From: Amyelois transitella
Lineage: Eukaryota; Arthropoda; Insecta; Lepidoptera; Pyralidae
Direction of reading: 5' to 3'
DNA: 64,000 nucleotides
Assembly (NCBI RefSeq): GCF_032362555.1
Contig: NC_083531.1
Span: 4,836,001 to 4,900,000, forward strand
Shown here: one piece after another, positions 1-12,400 of the stretch
How positions within the stretch are numbered: the first letter of the stretch is position 1
Layout of the letters: every line of letters starts with the position of its first letter
Made by a program: the position numbers and the translations under genes
Notes under the pieces: generated by a model
The model's input: the letters and a program-made list of their open reading frames with translations, nothing else
Told to the model about the DNA's origin: nothing
Databases searched by the model: none

Positions 1-436
1 GCCAACTGCGAGCGTCTCCTCTCCAGCTCTGTCTATCCCCTAAATGACAAAACAACATAGGGTATTAAATAAACACAATACCTTCTCTTTAATCCTAGCA
101 TCGGCCAACTGCGAGCGTCTCCTCTCGACCTCCGTCTATCCCCTAAATGACAAAACATATATATCCCCTAAATGACAAAACAGGGGATATAGGGGATTAA
201 CTAAACACAATACCTTCTCTTTAATCCTAGCATCGGCCAACTGCGAGCGCCTCCTCTCGAGCTCTCTTTATACCCTAAACGACTAGCGTCTCCTCTCGAC
301 CTACTATATCCCCTATATAGGGTATTAACTCCCCTAAATGACAAAACAGGGGATATGGAGTATAAAATAAACACAATACCTTCTCTTTAATCCTTGCATC
401 GGCCAACTGCGATCGCCTCCTTTCGAGCTCTCTTTA
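1..436 (-). repeat. Dap160: Array of in-frame 48-nt mini-exon copies of the Dap160 coiled-coil exon
   Basis: Copies lie at 427-380, 261-214, 129-82 and 26-<1 (cut by the window edge); two headless fragments lie near 286-302 and 470-485. Each full copy is flanked by an AG and by the donor gtattg, is 48 nt long, keeps phase 0-0 and encodes [16 protein letters not shown] (one copy has V first). Copies differ from the last 48 nt of exon 709-580 at codons 1, 2, 4, 5 and 11; only the L-to-V change is non-synonymous. Spacers of about 55-150 nt are themselves repeated (ccctaaaYgac and tataggggat motifs). The tracts before the AGs are purine-rich, so the acceptors look weak. They could be cassette exons or a VNTR seeded by an exon end. 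Confidence 0.75.
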
Positions 437-3400
437 TACCCTAAACGACTATAACAACAAGCGTCTCCTCTCGACCTACTATATCCCCTATATAGGGTAT
501 TAACTCCCCTAAATGACAAAACATATATATCCCCTAAATGACAAAACAGGGGATATAGAGTATAAAATAAACACAATACCTTCTCTTTAATCCTAGCATC
601 GGCCAACTGCGACCTCCTCCTCTCGAGCTCCGCCTGCCCCCGCGCCATGTTCTCCCTGCGCCTCTCCTCGTATGACGTCACGCTGCTTATTGACGTCACC
701 GATTCGCGACTACGGATTAGGGGGGGAAATGTCTCGTTAAATTATTAAGGTACCATTACATTAATTGTTAAGGTACCATTATCTTAATTATTAAGGTAAC
801 ATTATCTTAATTATTAAGGTACCATTATCTTAATTATTAAGGTAACAATACCTTAATTATTAAGGTAACATTACCTTAATTATTAAGGTAACAATACCTT
901 AATTATTAAGGTAACATTGCGCTTACGCACCTACTGAAATAGGGTAACAGCAAAAAAAAAAAACTGAAAACAATACATATTTTTTGTATGGGGATATATT
1001 ATTTTAAGTATTTATTTCAATACACACGGTCTCATTTCCATGGATGTCGCAAAAAGCAACTAAGGGATAGGCTTACAAACTTGGGATTATTTTTTTAGGC
1101 CATGGGCTAGTAACATGTCGCTATTTGAATCTTAATTCTATCATTAAGCCAAATAGCTGAACGTGGCCTTTCAGTCTTTTGAAGACTGTTGGATGTCTAA
1201 TCTGCAAGGGATATAAACATGGCTATATGTATGTATGTATACTCAATTACAGACAAATTTTTTTATTTGTATTGATAACAACTTATACCTATATAAACAT
1301 CCAAGACCCAGGCCAATCAGAGAAAGTTCGTTTCTCATCATGCCCTGGCCGGGATTCGAACCCGGGACCTCCGGTGTCACAGACGAGAGCTTAAGACAGG
1401 GTCCATGGTCAAAGGCACACCCCGTGCTCCTCTCCAGAGTGATGAGAATGCGACCGGGACTAAAGCCAGGTGGGAGAACATCTATACTAATATTATAAAG
1501 CTGAAGAGTTTGTTTGTTTGAACGCGCTAATCTCAGGAACTACTGGTTCGAATTGAAAAATACTTTTTGCGTTGAATAGACAATTATCGAGGTAGGCTTT
1601 AGGCTATATAACATCACGCTGCAACTATTATATTACGAGCGAAGAAATTATGGACAATGTGAAAGAAAAACGGGAAAAATTATTCATCCTTGATCAATCA
1701 CACACATACACATAATCACGTCTATATCCCCTGCGTGGTAGACAGAGCCAACAGTCTTGAAAAGACTGATAGGCCACGTTCAGTTGTTTGGCTTTATGAG
1801 ATCATTCAAAATCAATCAATGATGCCCGAAATAACTATTCCACGCGGATGAAGTTGCGGGCACAGCTATCCTGTGTATAGGTAGAGGTCATTGAACTCAC
1901 CGGAAACATGGTGGTATCAGTTCCGGGGGCAGTTTGGCAGGGACGGGCTCGCCTTGTGTCGCCTTCTCGCACAGATACATGGCTAGGACGAATTCTTCAC
2001 ACCCTGTATAAAAATTAATAAATACACCCTGTATATGAATTAATAAAAACACCCTGTATATAAATTAATAAATACAACCTGTCTATAAATTAATAAATAC
2101 ACCCTGTATATAAATTAATAAACACATCCTGTATAAAAAATAATAAACACATCCTGTATATAAATTAATAAATACACCCTGTATAAATAATTTGTTTCTT
2201 TCTTATATTATTATGCGCCGTGTGGTTAAGGGCACCAATAGAAAAAAAAAAACAATAGGACCACTCAGTCTCGTTCCCATGGATGTCGTAAAAGGCGACT
2301 AAGGGATAGACTTGTAAACTTGTGATTTTTCTTTAAGGCGAAGGGCTTATATATCAACCTGTTACTATTTGAATTTCGATACAATCAGCTGAATGTGGCC
2401 TATCAGTATTTTCAAAACTGTTGGCTCCGTCTACCCCGCAAGGGATATAGACGTGATTACATGTATGTGTATGTATGTTTCTTATATTGTTATAATTAAA
2501 TTTAGCTGTAACCAGCGTCTGTGAACTGCCCCGTTAGAGGGGTGGGGGTAGGAAGACAGTCTTTATTTGATATCTTAATTTCGGATTGGATTTGTGTGAG
2601 ATTGGGACGGGATTTAGAAGAATTTGTGTGAGATAGGCTATAGGCTTATAAACTTGGGATTCCTCTTTTAGGCGACGGGCTAGCAACCTGTCACTATTTG
2701 AATCTCAATTCTATCTTAAGCCAAATAGCTGAACGTGGCCATTCAGTCTTTTCAAGACTGTTGGCTCTGTCTACCCCGCAAGGGATATAGACGTGACCAT
2801 ATGTATGTATGTATGTATGTTGTGTGAGATTGGGACGGGATTTAGAAGAATTTGTGTGAGATTGGGACGGGATTTAGAAGAATTTGTGTGAGATTGGGAC
2901 GGAATATAGAAGAATTTGTGTGAGATTGGGACGGGATATAGAAGAATTTGTGTGAGATTGGGACAGAAACCCAAATGAAGTTAAAAAAAAGTCCAATCTT
3001 GACCAGAACCCACCGAGTTTCCCGTCGGAGTCCAAATCGGCCAACGCCCATATCTGGGCCAGTGCCTGCTGCGGCAGACGAGACTGCAGCATTATGGAGC
3101 GAGCTTGTACCCCGGACACAGAGCCGGTCTTGGCACGGTCGGTGGCGTTGAAGAAGAATTTGTGTGAGATTGGGACGGGATTTAGAAGAATTTGTGTGAG
3201 ATTGGGACGGGATAAAGAAAAATTTGTGTGAGATTGGGACGGGATTTAGAAGAATTTGTGTGAGATTGGGACGGGATTTAGAAGAATTTGTGTGAGATTG
3301 GGACGGGATTTGAACAATTTGTGTGAGATTGGGACGGGATTTGAACAATTTGTGTGAGATTGGGATGGGATTTAGAAGAATTTGTGTGAGATTGGGACGG

Positions 3401-6400
3401 GATATAGAAGAATTTGGGTGAGATTGGAACGGAATATAGAAGACATTCAAATGATAGTCAACTCAAATTCTGACACGAATAAATTCGGACACATTGGATT
3501 ATTAACATCGCTACAAGACAGAAACCCAAATGAAGTCAAAAAAAAACACAAAAGTCCACAAACTTGACCGGAACTCACCGAGTTTACCGTCGGAGTCCAA
3601 ATCGGCCAGCGCCCATATCTGGGCCAGTGCCTGCTGCGGCAGACGAGACTGCAGCATTATGGAGCGGGCTTGAACCCCGGACACAGAGCCGGTCTTGGCT
3701 CGGTCGGTGGCGTTGAACAAGGATTTGTGTGACATTGGGACGGGATTTAGAAGGATTTGTATGAGATTGAGACGGGATATAGAAGAATTTGAGTGAGATT
3801 GGGACGGGATTTAGAAGGATTTGTATGAGATTGAGACGGGATATAGAAGAATTTGAGTGAGATTGGGACGGGATTTAGAAGTATTTGTGTGAGATTGGGA
3901 CGGGATATAGAAGAATTTGTGTGAGATTGGGACGGGATTTAGAAGAATTTGTGTGAGATTGGGACAGAAACCCAAATGAAGTTAAAAAAAAGTCCAATCT
4001 TGACCAGAACCCACCGAGTTTACCGTCGGAGTCCAAATCGGCCAACGCCCATATCTGGGCCAGTGCCTGCTGCGGCAGACGAGACTGCAGCATTATGGAG
4101 CGGGCTTGAACCCCGGACACAGAGCCGGTCTTGGCTCGGTCGGTGGCGTTGAAGATGAATTTGTGTGAGATTGGGACGGGATATAGAAGAATTTGTGTGA
4201 GATTGGGACGGGATATAGAAGAATTTGGGTGAAATTGGGACGGGATATAGAAGAATTTGGGTGAGATTGGGACGGGATATAGAAGAATTTGTGTGAGATT
4301 GGGACGGGATATAGAAGAATTTGTGTGAGATTGGGACGGGATTTAGAAGAATTTGTGTGAGATTGGGACGGGATTTAGAAGAATTTGTGTGAGATTGGGA
4401 CGGGATATAGAAGAATTTGTGTGAGATTGGGACGCGATTTATCATTTTACATTCAAATGATAGTCAACTCAAATTCTGAGACGTATAAATTCACACACAT
4501 TGTGTTATCAAGCTCGCTACGAGACAGAAACCCAAATGAAGTTAAAAAAAAGTCCAAACTTGACCAGAACTCACCGAGTTTACCGTCGGAGTCCAAATCG
4601 GCCAACGCCCATATCTGGGCCAGTGCCTGCTGCGGCAGACGAGACTGCAGCATTATGGAGCGAGCTTGAACCCCGGACACGGAGCCGGTCTTGGCTCGGT
4701 CGGTGGCGTTGAACAACTGTGTGTACCTTTGAATGAAATAAATATACATATATATATATATATATATGTAATATATAAATAAATATATATGGGACAAATT
4801 ACACTGATTGAGTTAGCCTCGAAGTAAGTTCGAAACTTGTGTTACGAGATACTAACTCAACGATACTATATTTTATAATAAATACTTATATAGATAAACA
4901 TCCAAGACCCAGGACAATCAGAAAAAGTTCTTTTCTCATCATGCCTTGACCGGGATTCGAACCCGGGACCTCCGGTGTCACAGACAAGCGTACTACCGCT
5001 GAGCCACAGAGGCCGTCTATATGTAAAATGCCATAAGTAGGTAGTGCCCTTGTACTAAATTTGAATGAATTAATGAATTTCTCTTCTAGTTTAAATTTTA
5101 TTATTATTATTATTCCCTTGATATTTTTTTTTTATGTATTTAAAACTTTATTGTACAAAAAAATGTACATTTAATTTTTAATTTATAATTAATGTAGTGT
5201 CGTGTGGTTCCCGGCACTAATACAAATAAGAATAGGACCTCTCTATCTCTTTCCCATGGATGTCGTAAAAGGCGACTAAGGGATATGCATATAAATCTTG
5301 GATTCTTCATTTAGGCGACGGGCTAGCAACCTGTCACTACTCGAATCCCGATACTTTTATAAAACCGAACAGCTGAACGTGGCCTATCAGTATCTTCGAG
5401 ACCTATCCGCTCTGTCTACCCCGCAAGGGATACAGACGTGACTATATGTATCAAATACTACGATACTTGTTGTATGTTATAATTGTTAATATTGTGTAAG
5501 AATTTAATGTATAAGTTGCTTTGTCTATCGCATTGGTTTTTATGACTGTAATGATAGGATAAGTTTACATACATACATACATAAAATCACGCCTCTTTCC
5601 CGGAGGGGTAGGCAGAGACTACCTCTTTCCACTTGCCACGATCTCTGCATACTTCCTTCGCTTCATCCACATTCATCTATCTCTCTTCATGCAAGCTCGG
5701 CAGTTTCGGGCACTCTCGACCTGACCCTTTACCAGGACGTCCTTAATCTGATCAAGATACGTTCGTCTAGGTCTTCCCACTCCGACCTTTCCCTCCACAC
5801 CCTCCATGTATATCTGCTTATAGGAAAAGTTTTGATGAAATAAATAAATAAATTTATACGTAGATGTAGACTCACTTAAGTTTCTGCGGTTGTGGAATGC
5901 CCCACTCCAAAGGTGGGGGGCTGACCACGCCCATGGGAAGCTCAGTGGGACTTGTCACCACTGATCCTGTAAACCACATTACATTATACAGGGTGACTTT
6001 TTTTTTCAACTGCATAAATTTAACTGTTAAGTGTACTCATCTTAAGGATATTTAAAAACGTTAAAAGAAAAATATCGGTTCATATTTCAGAAAGTACGAA
6101 AAAAAATAAAAGTATCAAAATCCACGATCCTAAATACGTCATATCACCCCGGCCGGCGGAAAAGCGACGCGTAAGATTCAGAGGTCAACGACACAATTCA
6201 TTCAGCTGTGCGATCTCGACAACTCTGTACTTTACTTGATCTTGATACTAGAAAAATAATTTATTTTTCAGACATTTATTTACATGTTTAGTTTAATTTC
6301 TTTTTTTAGTATTGGCCTTTAATAAAGCGTGTGACGTAGTTTTTGAGGGTTTGTTAAATGTGAAAATGATGACGTTTAATTTAAATAAAAATAGGCTCAA

Positions 6401-9400
6401 ATGGCTCAGAAGCATGGGTATAGTCTATGTTTAAAATGATGCAGTTGTTTTAAATGTCACCCTGTATATAACTAGCTGTGCCCGCGACTTCGTCCGCGTG
6501 GAAAAGTAATATTGGTCATCATTGAAGCCTTCAAGGATGAATAATTTTCCCCTGAGTTTTTCACATTTCTCATTATTTCTTTGCTGCTAATAGTTGCAGC
6601 GTGATGTTATATAGCCCAAAGCCTTCCTCGATAAATGGTCTATTCAACGCAAAAATAATTTTTCATTTCGAACCAGTAGTTCCTGAGATTAGCGCGTTCA
6701 AACAAACAAACAAACACTTCAGCTTTATAATATTAGTATAGATTAAATATTTGCTGTCAACTGTATGCGCAATGGGTCTCCGCTGCCGTGAGAATTTCGG
6801 AATGCAAAGTATTTTTTGTTAATTCAAATTATATCCAATGTATAGTAGAACCGCCTAAATGAGTCCTCGCCCGCGGAGTACAGGGGCGCGGGGGTATGAC
6901 GACGAAGGGGACCGAGAGAGGTGCGGGCGGCGGGCGCATTCTTGTAAAAACTCAGTTCGCTCGCTACGCGGTTAGCGATCACACGTGTTGACAGTTGCGG
7001 ACGCCTTGTGAAAATTATACATGAGATTACATTCTCAAGATGAGTCGAAATATTTTCGGACATAGAATTAATAGTCAGTGCAAACAAATGGCGTTTAACG
7101 TATATGAATATTTTAGAAAAAAGAAACTCGACCCAAATTCTGATGAATATAAACAAGATATACCTTTAAATAAAACTGTAGCAGAAGTTACTGGACTATC
7201 AGAAAAGACTGTATCTAGAATTGTACAACAAGGGAAAGCATTAAATGACAACGAGAGATTTAAATCACCGAGAAAACCAAAACAGGTTCGTAGAAAAAGA
7301 GTGGAAATAGACGATTTCACAAAAGGAGTGGTAAGAAGAAAAGTCACTCAGTTTTACACAATTTTCAAAAAAATACCTACTCTGAAAACTTTGAACGCTG
7401 TACTTAGAGAAGAGAATATATTACACTGCGGCAGGGAATATTTAAGGCTATTATTACATGATCTAGGTTTTAAATTTAAGAAATGCGGATCTAAAAGGAA
7501 ACTCCTTATCGAACAGCCAAATATCACATCGTGGAGGTGGAAATACCTAAATACTATTAAAAAATATCGTAGAGAAGGAAGACATATTTTATACCTTGAC
7601 GAAACTTATGTAAACGCGTCTCATAACGTTTCAAAATGTTGGCAATCAAAGGATGAACTTGGCGTTCTATCTCATATTGGTAAAGGGGACCGTTTGATCA
7701 TCGTACATTGTGGAGGTCAAATTGGATTTGTAGACGGAGCCCTTGTGATATTCAAATCCAAATGTAAAACAGGTGATTATCACGATTCTATGAATTTCGC
7801 AAATTTCAGTAAATGGATAAATGAAAAGCTCATGCCTAATATACCGCAAAATTCTGTCATAGTAATGGACAACGCAGCTTATCATTCGGTTCGAGAAGAG
7901 AAAAAGCCAACTATGGCTTCTACCAAGCCAACTATGCAAGAATGGCTACGACGACATAACGTGCCTTTTGATGAAAAACTTAGAAAGGATGACTTATATA
8001 AATTAATTAAAAGTAATTTCACAGAAGATATTTACAAAATTGACGAGGTATTGAAAAGAAACGGACACGAAGTATTGCGTTTGCCTCCATATCACCCAGA
8101 CCTGAACCCAATTGAGTTGGTCTGGGGTGATATCAAAGGACAATTAGCACAAAAAAGTATCGACTCTAATTTGGACCAGAAAAAAGAAATATTAGAGAGA
8201 TTATTTGCTGAATATCCCAAAGAGAAATGGGAGAATTGTGTTAAACACGTGATTAAAATCGAAGACGAATATTGCAAACATGATGGAGTCCTAGATGAAG
8301 TTGTTGATTTTATTATTAATGTGCAAGACGATTCTGATGATTCTGATGATGGCTGTTGTGAAAGTGAAGAATCAAGTTCCAGTGATAGTGATATTATGGA
8401 CATAAGTGATTGATTTATAATTTTGATAAATTTTGCATAAATAAATATTACATACATAACTTTATTACCTTTTTTTTACCTACATATCATACCTATATAT
8501 CATAAAATCACATTTTTATCGAATTGTTTTGTATGAAAAATAAAAATTTGAAAATAACAATAATCGAAAAATGCTTATGCTATTTAATTCATGTACGTGG
8601 TCTCGTTGATACCATGGAGTTATGGGATAACAAAAGGAACACGTTGTATAGTTTACAGTTGTTTCATTCAAATTTTGTATAGCCATTATTATTTTTTTAA
8701 TAAAAATCTTCACCTGTTTGCCGCTAACCACTATGACGTCACATATCTCAAGAAATGTCCAGTAACATTTCGCCCCTTGTATTACACGCTACGCTCGACC
8801 GCCGCCCTTCGTCGTCATACCCCCGCGCCCCTGTACTCCGCGGGCGAGGACTCATTTAGGCGGTTCTACTATAATTTCAAATTTCGTTGAAATTTATTTT
8901 GGTTAATTTCGAGCAAAACTTAACAAACCTCAACCGTTCGCATTTCCAAAAACACGCAAACGGAGTAACAGCTAATTAAATGTTGTTAAAAAAAAAAAAA
9001 AATTACCAGGTTTAGAAATCGGATCACTCTTTACGGTCGTAATGGGCGTGGAAGTAATCGGTTGCGTCGCCATCGACCCGGCCACAGTGTTGATTGCTTG
9101 TGGGGGGCTGCCGGCCAGTGAGGGTACAGTTGTACCCCCTGCGAGTGGCTGCGATGAGGGGACAATGGGGGGGCCGGTTAACGGCTGGTTGGGGATTAGG
9201 GGTTGAGTTGGGGGGATTAGGGGTTGAGTGGGCGGGATTAGGGGTTGAGTTGGCGGGATTAGGGGTTGAGTTGGGGGGATTAGGGGTTGAGTTGGGGGGA
9301 TCAGGGGTTGAGATGGGGGGATTAGGGGTTGAGTTGGCGGGATTAGGGGTTGAGTTGGCGGGATTAGGGGTTGAGTTGGGGGGATCAGGGGTTGAGTTGG

Positions 9401-12400
9401 GGGGATCAGGGGTTGAGTTGGGGGGATTAGGGGTTGAGTTGGCGCAATCATAGGCTGAGAAGCCATCATGGGAGCCGTCATTGGCGCCGGGGGTATAATT
9501 GGCTTTGACATTAAAGGTTGATTGTCTATCAGAGGTTTGGCCCCCGAAATTAGGTCGGGGACAGGTTTATTTGGGGGGGTCAGCGGTGGGATTAAGGGTG
9601 ATGATGTTTGTTGGGGCGGGGCGTCGAAATCCCCGAGTAGGGATTGGTTGGTTGGGGGTTGAGACGACAGGGACGAGATGAGGGGTTGAGAAGGGATGGA
9701 AGGTGGCATTGTGGGCATAGGAGGGATAGGTGGCTTTGCAGGTGGTGTGATTTGCTTTTGAGCCCCTAAAAAAGAGAAAAATACATTGTAATTTTCATCG
9801 TATTAATGTGACTAACATTATTATATTTAAGTCCATTTTAAAAATTAAAAGATAAGAGTGTCATGTGGTTCCCGGTACCAATATAAAAAAGAAAAGGACC
9901 ACTCCATCTCATTTCCCGTGGATTTTGTAAGAGACGACTAAGGGAAAGACTTTTAAAGTTGGGATTCTTATTTAAGGCGATGGGCTAGCAACCTGTCGCT
10001 ATTTGAATCTCGATTCTATCATTCCAAACAGCTGAACGTGGCCTGTCAGTCTCTCCAGGACTGTTGGCCCTGTCTACCCCGCAGGGGATGTAGACGTTAC
10101 TATATGTATGAATGTAAAAGATAAACACAACATAACAGCTGACCGTGGCAGTAAATTGCATTGAGCTCATGTAAGCCCTCAATAAAAAAATCGGGAACAA
10201 GTTTATAAGATTTTTTTTTTGGGCGATAAGCTACCAACCTGTCACTGTTTTAATCTCGATTCTATCATTAAGCCAAACAGCTGAACGCGGCCTAGCAGCC
10301 TTTTCAAGACTGTTCACTCTGTCTACCGCACAATAGATATAGACGTGATTATATATAGGTATATATGTAAATTTATAAACATCGAAACAAAAAGTTAGTC
10401 ATAATGCCCATTTGATTTACGATTAAGAATAGTGAAGGCGCATTTAATAATTAAGTGAACAACGTATTATAAAGCTAGTACCTGGTTGACCGAGCTGTGC
10501 TCGCTGAACGTCATAAAAACCAAATAACATATGTAGTAGAAAATAAAAAACAAAATAAATATTGCTCATTTGAAAGTATTGGATAAGAATTACCTGAAGG
10601 ACTGAGAGACGCGAGGAGCGACGGCGGCAACACTTTTGGTATTTCAATACCGTGCAGTTTCAAATTTATGATCTGAAACAGGTCACAAGTTTTTTTTCTC
10701 TTTTTTTTTTATATTCCTCAGATAATCTTTGTATTTTCACTAAGATGTATGCCTCTGTGGTGGCATTCACAGCTCTTGAGGTGCTGCTGTTGTGCGTTTA
10801 TTCTGTGACAACAGAGGTCCCGGATTCGAATCCTGGGCATGATGAGAAAAGAACTGTTTCCGATCGGCCCGGGTCTTGAATGTTTATCTATATAAGTATT
10901 TATTATAAAATATATAATATCATTGAGTTAGTATCTCGTAACACAAGTCTCGAACTTACTTCGAGGCTAACTCAATCAGTGTAATTTGTCCCATATATAT
11001 TTATTTAAATACATTGAGTTACATACAGTTCATCTAGAATACAGCATCATAATACCTTGCAAGCGATGGAGAACTCCCTCAGATCCAGTTTGCCGTCAGC
11101 GTTGGTATCGGCCAAAGACCAGATCTGCCCCAGAATCGGCGGCGGCAGCTGGGACTGGAACAAACAATGTGTTTGTGTGTCATGTTTTTTAATGTAGACA
11201 ATGTGCATTCGTCCACGATTTAGATTTAAGAGATCTATTTTTGTAAATTGACGTCCGATGAAAATGCTGCAGTGTAGTTTGTTCCGCCGCTTCTTCTACA
11301 CATGCGCTTTGGAAGCGGTAGTAGTTGTAATTAGATTTAAGTTATGTGACGTCAATAAGTGATACCTTGTATCTAATTTTGAAAATAAATCTATTCTATT
11401 CTAATGTGCATTCTTTCCGTGTCGTTCTCAACTGTGTGGTTCCCGGCACCAATGCAAAAAAGAATAGGACCACTCCGTTTTTTCCGTCGTTAAAGGCGAC
11501 TGAGGGATAGGCTTACAAACTTGGGATTTTTTTTAGGCGATGGGTTAGCAACCTGCCACTATTTGAATTTCAATTCTATCATTAAGCAAAACATGGCCTA
11601 TCAGTCTTCTCAAGACTGTTGGCTCTGTCTACCCCGCAAGGGATATAGACGTGTTTATATGTATGTCAAAATATATATATACATATAATTTTATTTTTAA
11701 CAGGTTTTTCTAATAAGTGCCGTGTGGTTCCCGGCACCAATAAAAAAAAAAAGAATAGGACCACTCCATCTCGTTCCCATGGATGTCGTAAAAGGCGACT
11801 GAGGGATAGGCTGATAAACTTGGGATTCTTCTTTTAGACGATGGGCTAGCAACCTGTCACTATTTGAATCTCAATTCCATCATAAAGCCAAACAGCTGAA
11901 CGTGGCCTATCAGTCTTTTCAAGACTGTTGGCTCTGTCTACCCCGCAAGGGATATAGACGTGATTATATGTATGTATGTTTTCTAATAAGACTATGCACA
12001 CATTAGAATATTATATCACATTGATTGATTGATGCAAATACAATGATACAGACAGTAATTATTAAAATAAAATGTTTGCTCTCTATTGGTTTTAATTAGT
12101 TTACATACATACATACATATGATCACGTCTTTATCCCTTACGGGGTAGACAGAGCCAACAGTCTTGAAAAGACTGATAGGCCACATTCAGCTGTTTGGCT
12201 TAATGATAGAATTGAGATTCAAATAGTGACAGGTTGCTAGCCCATCACCTAAAAGAAGAATCCCAAGTTTATAAGCCTATCCCTTAGTCGCCTTTTACGA
12301 CATCCATGGGAACGAGATGGAGTGGTCCTATTCTTTTTTATATTGGTGCCGGGAACCACATGTTTTCCTTATATATAATTAGATTCCCTATATTAATGTC

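Larger units (their letters stand above)
2586..4440. repeat. 32-bp minisatellite blocks (gaatttgtgtgagattggga...)
   Basis: Exact period 32 bp, unit gaatttgtgtgagattgggacgggatWtagaa, in blocks at about 2586-2632, 2821-2970, 3153-3440, 3721-3970 and 4154-4440, separated by EH2-exon copies and by a SINE-A at 2633-2820. In the gene's sense (minus) the unit is pyrimidine-rich and contains no AG. Because 32 is not a multiple of 3 and no frame has a stop, it produces spurious ORFs ([17 protein letters not shown]) up to about 200 aa. Confidence 0.9.

Noticed and set aside
2842..3450. 202-aa minus-strand ORF rich in [13 protein letters not shown] repeats
   Set aside because: It is the 32-bp minisatellite, open in all frames because the unit has no stop; it has no start context, and an EH2 copy is embedded out of frame.
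3014..4153. Treating the three extra EH2 copies as certain cassette exons
   Set aside because: Synonymous-only divergence is suggestive, but no acceptor in the right phase precedes them, so they are listed as exon copies of uncertain use.
7040..7347. Minus-strand ORFs inside the mariner element
   Set aside because: Shadows of the 457-aa transposase ORF; no domain.
9094..9453. Plus-strand GLGVELG-repeat ORF of 119 aa
   Set aside because: Exact antisense of the Dap160 QPLIPPT repeats; the opposite strand has splice sites and continues the gene in phase.
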